Assembly: GCF_001280085.1 (NCBI RefSeq)
Contig: NZ_LGED01000202.1
Coordinates: 1 to 64,000 of the forward strand
Length of the DNA stretch: 64,000 bases
DNA from: Saccharothrix sp. NRRL B-16348
GTDB taxonomy: Bacteria > Actinomycetota > Actinomycetes > Mycobacteriales > Pseudonocardiaceae
Direction of reading: 5' to 3'
Below, in pieces: positions 8,883 to 17,544 of this stretch (positions are counted from its first letter, which is position 1; the number at the start of each line of letters is the position of its first letter). A model generated the notes under the pieces. That model ran no database searches. It had not been told where the DNA came from and saw nothing but the letters and a program-made list of their open reading frames with translations. A program made the position numbers and the translations under genes.

Positions 8883-9488
8883 CTAGAAGACGAGGTCGGC
8901 CAGGTCCAGCGTGACCGGGACCGGCGCGGCGGTGACGGTCGTGGGTCCGGCGGACTTCACGGTGTTCTCCACCAGGTACCGGTCGTCGTGCAGCCGGTGT
9001 GCGGTCAGTTCCAGTCCGGGGTCGTTCCCCTTGCGGCTGATGGTCCAGAGGAACGGCACGCCGGCGGCGGCGTAGGCGACCATCTTCGCCTCGCGTTCGT
9101 TGCGGGTGTTGCCCGGAGACCAGACCTCGACAGCGAGGACCAGGGCCTCGGCGGGGAACGACGCACCCGCCGGAATCCTGTCCATGAGTACGACGTCCGG
9201 GATGAGACCGGTGCGCAGGGTCGACGAAATCTTCACCCCCACGCCGATCACGGCGTAGAGGTCGGTCCGGCCGGCGGCGGCGATCGAATCCTCGAACGGC
9301 CGGATCAGGCGGGTGACTGCGAGCTGATGCTCGCCGGAGGGTGAGGGAGTCGCGTGGAAGTGTCCAAAGATCAGCTCGGTGCGCGATCCGTCCTCCGAAG
9401 GCGGGAAGGCCAGCCAGTGTTCGATCGTGTACGGGCCGATCATCGGACCCTCTGGCCGCTGAGGATCTTCTCGAACGGCTGCAGACAC
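8883..9488 (-). CDS. Uma2-family (DUF820) PD-(D/E)XK-type protein, copy 1
   Basis: This protein has 201 residues and a GTG start. The Uma2 pattern is visible: GPYTIEHWLAFP near the start, a central KISSTLRTGLIPDVVLMD and LVLAVEVWSPGNTRNEREAK, which hold the acidic and lysine residues of a restriction-endonuclease-like fold. Uma2 proteins are abundant in actinobacteria and cyanobacteria; nuclease activity is usually predicted, not shown. It is one of two tandem copies about 50 bp apart, both leftward. No methylase or helicase partner lies nearby, so a restriction system is not supported. Confidence 0.85.
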   Translation of the reverse strand: MSAAVREDPQRPEGPMIGPYTIEHWLAFPPSEDGSRTELIFGHFHATPSPSGEHQLAVTRLIRPFEDSIAAAGRTDLYAVIGVGVKISSTLRTGLIPDVVLMDRIPAGASFPAEALVLAVEVWSPGNTRNEREAKMVAYAAAGVPFLWTISRKGNDPGLELTAHRLHDDRYLVENTVKSAGPTTVTAAPVPVTLDLADLVF

Positions 9489-9539
9489 AGGTCTACCCCC
9501 ATGGTCGACTTGATTTCCTGCGCTGCGCGGGTGTGAGGG

Positions 9540-10118
9540 TCAGAGGCGGAGTTCGCCCAGGTCCACGGTGATTGGGACCGGTGCGGCGGTGACCGTCACC
9601 GGACCTGTGGTCCGGACCGCCTGGGCCACCATGTAGCGGCCTCCGTCGAGCTGGTACGCGGTGAGTTTCAACTCGTGCAGATCGGTTTTCTGGTCGATCG
9701 TCCAGACGAACGGCACACCCGCGGAGGCGTAGGCGTCCATTTTGGCCTCCCTCTCGGCGCGCGTGTTGCCGGGGGACCAGACCTCCACTGCCAGCATCAG
9801 CGCCTCGGCAGGGAAGGCGACGCCCGTCGGCCTGTCGACGATCGCGAGATCCGGTATCAACCCCGTGCGCAAGGTCGAGGAGATCTTCACGTTCACCGCC
9901 GGCACCACGCGCAGGTTGCCGCGTCCAGCGGCGCGAACCGCGCTGCGGATCTGCACTCCCAGCTCGAACGCGACCAGTTGGTGCAGGTAGGAGGGTGCGG
10001 CTGACACGTGGAAATGTCCCTGGATCAGCTCGGTGCGCGACCCGTCCCCCGAGGGAGGCAGGGCCAGCCATTCTTCGACCGTGTGCGGGCCGATCGGGTG
10101 CTGCAGAGCTGCGGACAC
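9540..10118 (-). CDS. Uma2-family (DUF820) PD-(D/E)XK-type protein, copy 2
   Basis: The 192-residue paralogue has the same layout: GPHTVEEWLALPPSGDGSRT, KISSTLRTGLIPDLAIVD and LAVEVWSPGNTRAEREAKM. The GTG at 10116-10118 is chosen because GGAGGTGG stands just upstream and because it aligns with the start of copy 1 (both read GTGTC-GCAGC). An upstream in-frame extension to 10214 would run through the subtilase terminator hairpin and is not credible. Function as for copy 1: predicted nuclease fold, biological role unknown. Confidence 0.85.
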   Translation of the reverse strand: MSAALQHPIGPHTVEEWLALPPSGDGSRTELIQGHFHVSAAPSYLHQLVAFELGVQIRSAVRAAGRGNLRVVPAVNVKISSTLRTGLIPDLAIVDRPTGVAFPAEALMLAVEVWSPGNTRAEREAKMDAYASAGVPFVWTIDQKTDLHELKLTAYQLDGGRYMVAQAVRTTGPVTVTAAPVPITVDLGELRL

Positions 10119-10201
10119 GGGTCCACCTCCAGGATCGACTTGGTTATGACCCTGGCACAGTCCCACTGGGGCGACACCGTCCCTGATCAGGTGAAACGTG
10201 A

Positions 10202-10237
10202 AGCGGCCCCTCACCGGCGAAACGGTGAGGGGCCGCT
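10202..10237 (-). terminator. Strong hairpin terminator of the subtilase gene
   Basis: AGCGGCCCCTCACCG (10202-10216) pairs perfectly with CGGTGAGGGGCCGCT (10223-10237) around GCGAAA. The flanks (GTCCCTGATCAG and CTGGATCAGGGAC) extend the complementarity with a one-base bulge. It follows the subtilase stop and separates it from the Uma2 pair. Confidence 0.85.
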
Positions 10238-10262
10238 GTCGTGCGACTGGATCAGGGACCGG

Positions 10263-11825
10263 TTACAGGTCGAGGGTCCAGCTGTCGATGTAGCCCGTGT
10301 CCTGGCTGTACGCGTCACGCACGCGCAGCTGCCAGTTGCCGTTGGCGTTCTCCGCCGACAGGTTCACCGTGTACGTGGCGTCGACGTTGTCCGCGCTGTC
10401 CGAACCGGACTGGACCTTGAGCTGCTTGACCGCACCGCTCGGCGTGATCAGGTCGACGACCACGTCACCCCGGTACGTGTGCTTGATGTGCACCTCGACG
10501 GTGGCCGACGCGCCGGCCTTGCCGCCGCAGTCCGTCACCGAGATCGGGCTGGACGCGGTGCCCAGGTCCGGCACGGCGACGTCGGTCGCGTTGGTCTTGG
10601 CCGGGCAGCCGCCGGGCGGCGGGGTGGACGTGCCGACGAGGCGCAGCAGCTTGTTCGGCGAACCGGTGCCCGCGTTGCCGACCACGCCGCTCGTCGCGCC
10701 GTTGACCAGGGCGTCGCGCACCTGCGCCGGCGTGGCGGTCGGGTTCGCGGCCAGGTAGACGGCCGCCGCGCCGACCACGTGCGGCGTCGCCATGGACGTG
10801 CCGCTGATCGTGTTGGTGGCGGTGTCGTTGGTGTACCACGCCGACGTGATGGACGAGCCCGGCGCGAAGATGTCCAGGCAGGTGCCGATGTTCGAGAACG
10901 ACGACCGGGCGTCGGTGCTGGTCGTGGAGCCGACCGTGATCGCCTCCAGCGTGCGCGCCGGAGTCGTGTTGCACGCGTTGGCGCCGTTGTCGTTGCCCGC
11001 CGCGAGGCCGTAGGTCACGCCCGCCGCGATGGAGTTGCGCACGGCTTGGTCGACGGTGGCGTCCGCGCCGCCGCCGAGCGACATGTTCGCGACCGCTGGC
11101 TTGACCGCGTTCGCCGTCACCCAGTCGATGCCCGCGATGACGCCCGCGTACGTGCCGGAGCCCGCGCAGTTCAGCACCCGCACGCCGACCAGCTTGGCCT
11201 TCTTCGCCACGCCGTACTTCGTGCCGCCGACGGTGCCCGCGACGTGCGTGCCGTGGCCGTTGCAGTCGGTGGCGTCGGCGTCGTTGTCGACGGTGTCGCG
11301 ACCGGTCACGGCGCGGCCGCCGAAGTCGCTGTGCGAGAACCGGATGCCCGTGTCGATGATGTAGGCGGTGACGCCCTCACCCTCGTTCGGGTAGGTGTAG
11401 GAGTTGTCCAGCGGCAGCGCGGCCTGGTCCACCCGGTCCAGGCCCCACGACGGGGTCGGCGCCTGCGTGGCGGAGATCGTCACCTCGCCGTCCTGCTGCA
11501 CGTAGGCCACCGACGGGTCGGCGGCCAGCCTGCGGGCCTGGAGCTCGGTCATCGTCGCCGAGAAGCCGCGCAGGGCGCTCGTGTACGTGTGCTTGACGTT
11601 CGCCCGGTACTTGTCGCTCAACGTGGCGACGCTGCTCGTGCTCACGTCCTTGAGCACGACGATGTAGCTGTCCTTGACCGCGTTGGGCGCGGCGTGCCCG
11701 ACGATCTCGCCCTCGGCGGCGGCCGAGGTGAAGGTGGTCAGTGCGGCCGTGACCGCGAAGGCCGTGCCCGTGGCCAGCCCGACACCGGCCAGCCGTTTGA
11801 TCCAGGACGCGCGAACGTCTCCCAT
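10263..11825 (-). CDS. Secreted subtilisin-like protease (S8, proteinase K/aqualysin type) with P domain
   Basis: The pre-pro-enzyme has 520 residues. It has a Sec-type signal peptide (about 1-38), an I9 inhibitor propeptide (about 52-118, SYIVVLKD...AYVQQDGEV) and the S8 catalytic domain with Asp158 (AYIIDTGI), His191 (NGHGTHVAG) and Ser344 (SGTSMATPHV). A Thr/Pro linker leads to a C-terminal proprotein-convertase P domain (about 413-520) that likely aids folding or substrate binding. The ATG at 11823-11825 follows GGAG and puts the signal peptide at the true N terminus. It is extracellular, probably nutritional. It is not the ESX mycosin, which is a separate gene 6 kb away with a C-terminal anchor. 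Confidence 0.95.
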   Translation of the reverse strand: MGDVRASWIKRLAGVGLATGTAFAVTAALTTFTSAAAEGEIVGHAAPNAVKDSYIVVLKDVSTSSVATLSDKYRANVKHTYTSALRGFSATMTELQARRLAADPSVAYVQQDGEVTISATQAPTPSWGLDRVDQAALPLDNSYTYPNEGEGVTAYIIDTGIRFSHSDFGGRAVTGRDTVDNDADATDCNGHGTHVAGTVGGTKYGVAKKAKLVGVRVLNCAGSGTYAGVIAGIDWVTANAVKPAVANMSLGGGADATVDQAVRNSIAAGVTYGLAAGNDNGANACNTTPARTLEAITVGSTTSTDARSSFSNIGTCLDIFAPGSSITSAWYTNDTATNTISGTSMATPHVVGAAAVYLAANPTATPAQVRDALVNGATSGVVGNAGTGSPNKLLRLVGTSTPPPGGCPAKTNATDVAVPDLGTASSPISVTDCGGKAGASATVEVHIKHTYRGDVVVDLITPSGAVKQLKVQSGSDSADNVDATYTVNLSAENANGNWQLRVRDAYSQDTGYIDSWTLDL

Positions 11826-12028
11826 GGCAGGGGGGTCTCCTCTTCGCAGGGTGGGTGTCCGGCCGGTGTCGCCCCCGCGCGACCGGCCGGACACGGTGAG
11901 TTGTTCCTAGTTCGCACTGCGGGGGAGGCGCAAGAATTTGCCCGGAATAACCGACGAACGGCTCGTACACAGTTTTATTCGTGCTGTGAACGAATGGGTG
12001 CGCGGAGTGACTGGACCCCACTCACGGA

Positions 12029-12060
12029 ACGTGCCCCCGGACCGTGGTCCAGGGGCACGT
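12029..12060 (-). terminator. Hairpin downstream of the eccE operon
   Basis: ACGTGCCCC (12029-12037) pairs with GGGGCACGT (12052-12060). It lies 17 bp beyond the stop of the last gene of the leftward eccE operon and upstream of the subtilase promoter region, so it is probably the operon terminator. Confidence 0.6.
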
Positions 12061-12076
12061 CGATGCTGTGCGCAGG

Positions 12077-12799
12077 TCAGTCGCCGCGGCGGACCGCACC
12101 GAGGATCTGCTGTTCACCGGGGGTGGTGACCAGGCGCAACGGCCGCCACAGGTTCGTGCCGAGCGCGATCACCTGGTCGTCCTTGAGCGTGGTGAGCTGG
12201 TGCGCCATCTGCGGCGGCAGCCGCCAGATCTGCGACGCCAACTGCGCCTGCCCGACCGGCAGCCGTTGCAGCAGCACGAGGTCCGCGGAATTCGCGGTGG
12301 TCGCCGCCTGGGGGTGCAAATAGGGCAGCACGTACATCGTGGTCTGCCACGGCGACCGCGGCGGGAACAGCTCCTGCGGCACGTGGCCGCCGTCGTGCAC
12401 GACCAGCAGCGGGCTGTCCTCCGACGGGCGGGGCAGCTCGACCGGGCTCAGCCGGCGCAGCTGCACCAGCGGCGAGGGACGGCCGTCCGCACCGGCGCCC
12501 GCCGCGCGCACCACCGGCTGCCAGGCCGCCGGGCGGCCCGTCGCGATGGTGATCCACGCGCCGGTCGCCATCGCCCGCAACGCGATCTGCCTGGCCAGGT
12601 ACAGCCCGCCGACCACGACCATGCGGGTCGGCGCGGACCGCAGCACCGAGATCGTCAGCGGCTCGCCCTGCAGACCGGAGCCGAGCACCATGCCGCCGCG
12701 GTCGCCCGACGGGCTCACCACGTCCAGCATCTGCGGCGACACCAGGAACTCCGGCGCGACGCCCTTGCCCTGCGAGTCCATCAACCGGGAGTTGCTCAC
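12077..12799 (-). CDS. Conserved-looking protein of unknown function coupled to eccE
   Basis: The 240-residue protein begins VSNSRLMDSQGKGVAPEFLV. It has no signal peptide, no clear TM helix and no motif that I recognise. A hydrophobic stretch TRMVVVGGLYLARQIALRAM near residue 60, followed by AWITIATGRPAAWQPVVR, resembles an alpha/beta nucleotide- or ligand-binding core, but without a Walker motif. Its GTG overlaps the eccE stop (GTGA), so it is almost certainly made together with EccE and likely serves the secretion system as a cytosolic partner. That role is inferred from position only. Confidence 0.75.
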   Translation of the reverse strand: MSNSRLMDSQGKGVAPEFLVSPQMLDVVSPSGDRGGMVLGSGLQGEPLTISVLRSAPTRMVVVGGLYLARQIALRAMATGAWITIATGRPAAWQPVVRAAGAGADGRPSPLVQLRRLSPVELPRPSEDSPLLVVHDGGHVPQELFPPRSPWQTTMYVLPYLHPQAATTANSADLVLLQRLPVGQAQLASQIWRLPPQMAHQLTTLKDDQVIALGTNLWRPLRLVTTPGEQQILGAVRRGD

Positions 12800-14133
12800 G
12801 CCACACCTCCGAGCGGCAGCGTCGCGGCCAGGCCGGCGACCTGCAGGCCGTTCAACGGGGTCAGCGTGATGTCGAGCTTGTCGCTCAGCGCCTTGAGCCG
12901 GTCGTCGGCGCGGTTCAGCTCGGTCGGCGTCCGCGCGCTCACCCGCACCATGCCGCGCAGGCCGACCTGGCCCTGCTCGCTGCTCGGCGAGATCGTCATG
13001 GACAGCGTCGAGGACAGGGCCCGCACGCCGGTCAGCGCGTTCAGGTTGTGGCGCATGCCCTTGGCCGGCCAGCCGGTGATCGCGTAGCTGGCGTGGCCGA
13101 CGCCGCCCGCCGTCACACCGGACCACTTCTCCCGCAACGACACCGAGTTGTTCGACCCGGCCACCGAGGTCAGCTCGGCCGCCGAGATGCCCGCCCGGAT
13201 CAGCTCGTCGGGGTCCAGCGGCCGGATCGACACGCCCGTCGACTCCAACGCGTTGCGCACGCGGGACAGCGCGCCGATCAACGCCCGGTGCGCGCCCACG
13301 ACGCCGCCGCCGCGTTCCCGGATCGCCGCCGCGCACCGCCGCGGGTCCAGCCGCACCGCGATCCACGTGGTCCGGCGGGCCGCCGCGGGCAGCGGGCCGA
13401 GCACCTCCATGTAGGAGCTGAGCGCGGGCGAGTTCGTCGGCAGCGCCGCGCTGCCCGGGTAGCAGTGCCAGATCACCGAGATCGCGTCGAGCACCACACC
13501 GCGGTCCTCCAACGTCGGCGCGAGCGCGCCCAGCGGCAGCGACGGCGCGCTGCCCACCGCGGTGATCAGACCCGGCGCCGGGTCGACCAGCAGCACGGCG
13601 GTCCACGCGCCCTGGTGCCAGGCCATGCCGAGCGGACGGCGCTCGTGGTCGACTCCCCGGGCCACCACCAGGTCCGGCACCGCGAGGCGCAGCAGCGCCA
13701 CCCGCGGGTCGTCCGGGCCGATGACCGAGGACTCCTCCTCCGACGGCGGCTTCATCTCCACCGGGCCGGTGCGCTTGGCCGTGCGGCCGTGCGACCGGAA
13801 GCTGTAGCGCACCACCAGGCCGATCCACTGGGTCAGCCAGCGACCCCGCGACCTGGTGAACGCGATGATCAACGCGATCAGCACGATGCCGCCCGCGACG
13901 TACATCGGCACCGGTGCGACCGTGTCGCCGGTGGCGCCGACCGCCAGCAGGACCAGGCCGATGGCGACGCCGACCTCGAGCACGACCAGGTTGGCGACCG
14001 GCAGGGAGCCCAGGCTCGCGCCCGCGGTGCGGCGGCGCGCCCGGAGCAGTGCGGCGCGCACGGCGCCGCCGGCTGCCTGCGCGCGTGCCATGGCGGGGTT
14101 GGGCTGGCCCGGATGTGGGGTGGTCACGGACAT
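12796..14133 (-). CDS. eccE: Type VII secretion protein EccE
   Basis: The 445-residue protein begins MSVTTPHPGQPNPAMARAQA. There are two N-terminal TM helices (about 45-95, PVANLVVLEVGVAIGLVLLA and MYVAGGIVLIALIIAF), followed by a large soluble domain containing PLGMAWHQGAWTAVLLVD. This is the EccE layout. In mycobacterial ESX-1/2/3/5 membrane complexes EccE lies at the periphery; the M. tuberculosis ESX-4 locus lacks it, so its presence beside an ESX-4-positioned system is notable. It is divergent from eccB with 130 bp between starts, and translationally coupled to the downstream 240-residue protein. Confidence 0.88.
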   Translation of the reverse strand: MSVTTPHPGQPNPAMARAQAAGGAVRAALLRARRRTAGASLGSLPVANLVVLEVGVAIGLVLLAVGATGDTVAPVPMYVAGGIVLIALIIAFTRSRGRWLTQWIGLVVRYSFRSHGRTAKRTGPVEMKPPSEEESSVIGPDDPRVALLRLAVPDLVVARGVDHERRPLGMAWHQGAWTAVLLVDPAPGLITAVGSAPSLPLGALAPTLEDRGVVLDAISVIWHCYPGSAALPTNSPALSSYMEVLGPLPAAARRTTWIAVRLDPRRCAAAIRERGGGVVGAHRALIGALSRVRNALESTGVSIRPLDPDELIRAGISAAELTSVAGSNNSVSLREKWSGVTAGGVGHASYAITGWPAKGMRHNLNALTGVRALSSTLSMTISPSSEQGQVGLRGMVRVSARTPTELNRADDRLKALSDKLDITLTPLNGLQVAGLAATLPLGGVA

Positions 14134-14263
14134 CCGCTCTGGTTCTCTTTCCGTCGGCGTGCGCCGGGTGGGACCGACCGGGTCTGACCAACCCGCACAC
14201 GGACCACCCGCCGTCCGGCTATCGTGCAGACCGTACCGCGACTGGGAGAGCAGCGAGCCGAGA

Positions 14264-15907
14264 ATGGCATCAACACCCACCACCAAGTCACAGGTCCAGG
14301 CCTACCGCTTCGTGCTGCGCAGGATGCAGTCCGCCCTGGTGCGCAGAGACGCGGTGATGCTGCACGACCCGATGCGCACGCACTCGCGCGCCACCGCGGT
14401 CGGCGTCCTGCTCGGCGTCATCGGTCTGCTCGGCTTCCTCATCTTCGGCTTCTTCTCGCCGGACCCTCAGGTCGACGACCAGACCCAGATCGCGATCTCC
14501 AAGGAGACCGGCCAGGTCTACGTCGTGCACACCGTCGGCAACACCAAGACGCTGATCCCGATGACGAACCTGGCGTCCGCGCGGCTGTTGCTGCTGCAGC
14601 GGTCCAACCCGGACAAGAGCCAGGCGTCGGTCGCGGGCGCCGACGCGGCGGCGGGTCAGGTGAACGCCGGGCCGCAGGTCGCGGGCGGCGAGCCGAAGCT
14701 GGTCAGCGAGAAGGCACTGGCGAAGCTGCCCAAGGGCCGGCTGACCGGCATCCCCGACGGGCCGGACGTGCTGCCCAAGCCCGCCGACCGGATCGGACCG
14801 GACTGGTCGGTGTGCGACACGCTGTCGTTGGACGAGTCGCTGAACGACCCGTCGGCGGAGGGCAAGTTCACCACCACCGTCCTGGCGGGCATGAGCGGCG
14901 GCGGTGAGCTGCTCGACGGCAACCGCGCCCTGCTGGTGCAGGCCGGCACCGACGACAAGCAGGCGTACCTGATCTACAAGGCGCCGGTGAACTCCAAGAT
15001 CACCTCGACGTCCACCGTGCGCGCCAAGGTCGACCTCGGCAACGACGAGGTCCGCACCGCGTTGAACCTGGGCCAGAAGAAGGCGCGCGCGGTGAGCACC
15101 GGCCTGCTCAACGCGATTCCGGAGGCGAAGGAACTGGTGGCGCCGCCGATCCCGAACCGCGGCGACACCGTGACCTACGTCCAGGGCGAGAACCTGAAGG
15201 TCGGCGCCGTGATCGAGGTCCGCCGCGCCGGCACCGACTCCGAGTTCCACGTGGTGCTGAAGGACGGCTTGCAGAAGATCAGCCGGGCCGCGGCCGACCT
15301 GCTCCGCGCGGCGTACGCGCAGGGCGCGGAGCCGAAGCTGGTCGACATCGCGCGGATCAACACCGCGCCGCCCGTCGAGCAGCTCGACTTCGCCGACTAC
15401 CCGCCGGACGTGCCGGAGATCCTGGACCCGACCAACCAGAACAACCGGGTGATCTGCCTGAACTGGCAGGCGCAGAACGTCACCTCGGACAACAAGTCGC
15501 AGCACACCAGGGTGACCATCGCGCCGACGCTGCCGATCCCGGCGAACGTGGTGCCGGTGGAGATCAACCAGACCGGTGCGACCGGCGAGGTGGTCAGCCA
15601 GTTCGTGATGGCGCCGGGCAAGTCGGCCGTGGTGCGCAGCGCGACGTCCACCCAGGACTTCGACACCGGTCCGATCCACCTGATCACCGGACGTGGCGTG
15701 AAGTACGGCATCCCGGACACCACGACCAGCGGCGCCCTCGGTCTCGGCGCGGACGGGTTCACGCCCGGGCCGGAGTCGATCCTGCGGCTGCTGCCCGACG
15801 GGCCGCAGCTCAACCGCAACGACGCGTCCCGCAGCTGGGACCACATCAAGGTGGAGAAGGGCACCGGCCTGCTGCCCGAGGAGAAGGCCAAGCAGCAGGG
15901 CGGCTGA
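14264..15907 (+). CDS. eccB: Type VII secretion protein EccB
   Basis: The 547-residue protein begins MASTPTTKSQVQAYRFVLRR, the canonical EccB opening. One TM helix lies at about 43-64, then a large periplasm-side domain with paired cysteines (WSVCDTLS, NRVICLNW) that likely form a disulphide. The ATG at 14264 follows GGGAGAG and matches the family start. EccB is a core component of the membrane complex. It is followed by a hairpin and two substrate-like genes, and is divergent from eccE. Confidence 0.95.
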   Translation: MASTPTTKSQVQAYRFVLRRMQSALVRRDAVMLHDPMRTHSRATAVGVLLGVIGLLGFLIFGFFSPDPQVDDQTQIAISKETGQVYVVHTVGNTKTLIPMTNLASARLLLLQRSNPDKSQASVAGADAAAGQVNAGPQVAGGEPKLVSEKALAKLPKGRLTGIPDGPDVLPKPADRIGPDWSVCDTLSLDESLNDPSAEGKFTTTVLAGMSGGGELLDGNRALLVQAGTDDKQAYLIYKAPVNSKITSTSTVRAKVDLGNDEVRTALNLGQKKARAVSTGLLNAIPEAKELVAPPIPNRGDTVTYVQGENLKVGAVIEVRRAGTDSEFHVVLKDGLQKISRAAADLLRAAYAQGAEPKLVDIARINTAPPVEQLDFADYPPDVPEILDPTNQNNRVICLNWQAQNVTSDNKSQHTRVTIAPTLPIPANVVPVEINQTGATGEVVSQFVMAPGKSAVVRSATSTQDFDTGPIHLITGRGVKYGIPDTTTSGALGLGADGFTPGPESILRLLPDGPQLNRNDASRSWDHIKVEKGTGLLPEEKAKQQGG

Positions 15908-15931
15908 GCCCGTAATGCTGAGCCCTTTGGG

Positions 15932-15953
15932 GGAACCGGCGTGGGCCGGTTCC
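15932..15953 (+). terminator. Hairpin after eccB
   Basis: GGAACCGG (15932-15939) pairs with CCGGTTCC (15946-15953). It lacks a T tract and lies 27 bp before the next start, so it may lower transcription into the two substrate genes rather than stop it. Confidence 0.4.
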
Positions 15954-15979
15954 CGTCAGAGGGTGCAGGAGGTGTCCGG

Positions 15980-16336
15980 GTGAACGAGGTCACACGCGGG
16001 CCGGCGGGCGGCAGGCAGGTTTCGGTCGACCCGCGCTGGCTGGAGCTGTACGCGAAGCGCGTCGAAGAGGCGGCCGAGGAGCTGACCCGCGCGCGGTCCG
16101 AGCTGCGGGAGGCGCCGATGCGCCCCCAGAGCTTCGGCGAGCTGGGGCGGACGCTGCGCAACGCGGAGGCGTACGGCCGGGCCGCCGGGCTGCTCAACCA
16201 GCAGCTCGACCGGGCGTGCGAGGTGCTGACGTCCGCGGCGAAGGGCCTGCACGACGTGGCCGAGCACTACGGCGCCCAGGACGACGACGCGGTGGCGTTG
16301 ATCAAGGCGGTCGACCGGCGGGCGGGGTTGAGCTGA
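15980..16336 (+). CDS. EspC/WXG100-like helical protein, putative T7SS substrate
   Basis: This 118-residue, mostly helical protein has a GTG start seven bases after AGGAGG. It has a central turn (EAPMRPQSFGELG) between two amphipathic helices and a YxxxD at Tyr97-Asp101 (HYGAQDDD), the T7SS export signature. It resembles the EspC-type (DUF2580) relatives of WXG100 proteins. The stop overlaps the ATG of the next gene by one base (TGATG), so it is probably a heterodimer partner of that 357-residue protein. The exact family should be treated as tentative. Confidence 0.75.
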   Translation: MNEVTRGPAGGRQVSVDPRWLELYAKRVEEAAEELTRARSELREAPMRPQSFGELGRTLRNAEAYGRAAGLLNQQLDRACEVLTSAAKGLHDVAEHYGAQDDDAVALIKAVDRRAGLS

Positions 16337-17409
16337 TGCGGGGCAAGGACGGCAAGCAGATCGCCGCCGACGTCGGGCCGGAGCTGGACTACCTGTCCGG
16401 GATCAGTCGCAGGCTCGGCGTGCGCGACCTCGTGGCGGACTACTTCGCGCCCGTGCTCGGCGACTGGAACGACCTGAACGAGGAGGCGGAGCGCTGGCGC
16501 AAGGCCGGCCTCGTCGCCGAGCACGTGACGCGCGACCTGACCAAGCCGCTGGGCAAGCTGGACTCGGCGTGGCAGGGCAAGGACGCGGACGCGTTCGTGG
16601 AGCACATGCAGAAGGTCGGCCTGGCCGGGCACGACATGTCCGACGCGATGCACGCGATGGGCGAGGCGCTGGACCAGACCGCCGAGGGCATCCGCGGGAT
16701 CGTCGAGGACATGTCCCGGGTGTACGCCGAGGCGGCCGACACGGTGTCCGGCGCGGCGGCGTTGCCGGTGGACGGCGACCGGCGCGTGGTGGAGGCGTTG
16801 GACGAGCTGCACGACCCGGCGAAGGAGCTGCACGAGTCGGTGCGGGACGTGCTGGAGGCGTTCCTGCGGCTGTGCGACGGCGTGTCCGGTTCGGACGACT
16901 TCGCCGACGTGAAGATGGAGCACAAGTACCCGGAGCAGAACTGGTCGTTCACGGCGCCGGCGAAGCCGACCGTGCCGGAGCCGCCGGCCGCGCCGCCCGC
17001 CGAGACGAAGCCGGCCGCTGCCGCCGGTGGGTCCGGTGGCGGTGCGCCGGGCGGTGGTGGCGGCGGTGGCGTGCCCGGTGGTGGTGGCGGCGGTGTGCCC
17101 GGTGGTGGTGGCGTGCCCGGCGGTGAGTCCGCGGAGCGGATGCAGCCGGGTGGGTCGACGGGTGTGGCCGAGCCGCACCCGGCGGAGCCTGGCCCGCGTC
17201 CGGCGGCTGCCGCGGCGGCCGGTGGCCCGTCCGGTGCGCCGGCGGGCGGCGCCGGGATGATGGGCGGCGGGATGATGGGCGGCATGGGCGCCGGCGGCCA
17301 GCAGGGCGGCGACAAGGAGCACAAGTCGAAGGTCCAGCTGGCCGGCTCGACCGAGCAGGTCTTCGGCAAGCCCAAGAAGTCCGCCCCGCCGGTGCTCGGC
17401 GAGGATTGA
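16336..17409 (+). CDS. WXG100-domain protein with Gly/Pro-rich and Met/Gly tail, putative T7SS substrate
   Basis: The 357-residue protein starts MRGKDGKQIAADVGPELDYL. An N-terminal helical domain of about 200 residues contains the WxG turn LDSAWQGKDADAFVEH near residue 77. It is followed by a Pro/Ala linker, PGGGG repeats (about 230-260) and a terminal region with repeated GMMGG, then GGQQGG and a final VLGED. The same tail pattern ends the 974-residue protein at 43191-46115. No enzymatic domain is seen, so a structural or surface role is likely. It is coupled to the 118-residue upstream gene and converges on mycP. Confidence 0.82.
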   Translation: MRGKDGKQIAADVGPELDYLSGISRRLGVRDLVADYFAPVLGDWNDLNEEAERWRKAGLVAEHVTRDLTKPLGKLDSAWQGKDADAFVEHMQKVGLAGHDMSDAMHAMGEALDQTAEGIRGIVEDMSRVYAEAADTVSGAAALPVDGDRRVVEALDELHDPAKELHESVRDVLEAFLRLCDGVSGSDDFADVKMEHKYPEQNWSFTAPAKPTVPEPPAAPPAETKPAAAAGGSGGGAPGGGGGGGVPGGGGGGVPGGGGVPGGESAERMQPGGSTGVAEPHPAEPGPRPAAAAAAGGPSGAPAGGAGMMGGGMMGGMGAGGQQGGDKEHKSKVQLAGSTEQVFGKPKKSAPPVLGED

Positions 17410-17431
17410 GAACCGCCTGCTCGCGTGTTCC

Positions 17432-17537
17432 GAGCGTTGAATTCAGGTGTTCCGAACGTAGGACACGGTCGTTCCGAACGTAGGACTCACGCGTCCTGAA
17501 CGTAGGACACGCGCGTTCTGAAGGTGGGACACGCGCG
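17432..17537. repeat. Cluster A of the ~21-bp GAACGTAGGACAC intergenic tandem repeat
   Basis: After GAGCGTTGAATTCAGG come four degenerate units: 17448-17468, 17469-17491, 17492-17513 and 17514-17537. Each unit contains TCCGAACGTAGGACAC or a variant and ends in CGG or CGCG. Related clusters lie at 51180-51308 and 59943-60127, and all three contain GCGTTGAATTC. The cluster fills part of a convergent intergenic gap between a T7SS substrate gene and mycP. Confidence 0.85.
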
Positions 17538-17544
17538 AGGTCGC

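Larger units (their letters stand above)
8868..10150. repeat. Tandem duplication unit containing two Uma2-type genes
   Basis: The exact 15-mer GCGCGGGTGTGAGGG, which includes the glycosyltransferase stop codon at 8868-8882, recurs at 9525-9539. Homology then continues through each Uma2-type gene to a shared TCGACTTG near 9505 and 10135. The repeat period is 657 bp. The two units have diverged (different insert lengths) but gene start and end features align. Confidence 0.7.

Noticed and set aside
8883..10118. Restriction-modification or toxin-antitoxin system built on the Uma2 pair
   Set aside because: No methyltransferase, helicase or small partner gene is adjacent, and Uma2 genes commonly occur alone in actinobacteria.
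10008..12323. A 771-codon plus-strand open frame opposite the subtilase
   Set aside because: It runs through a terminator hairpin and the antisense of a clear secreted protease; amino-acid composition is that of a shadow frame.
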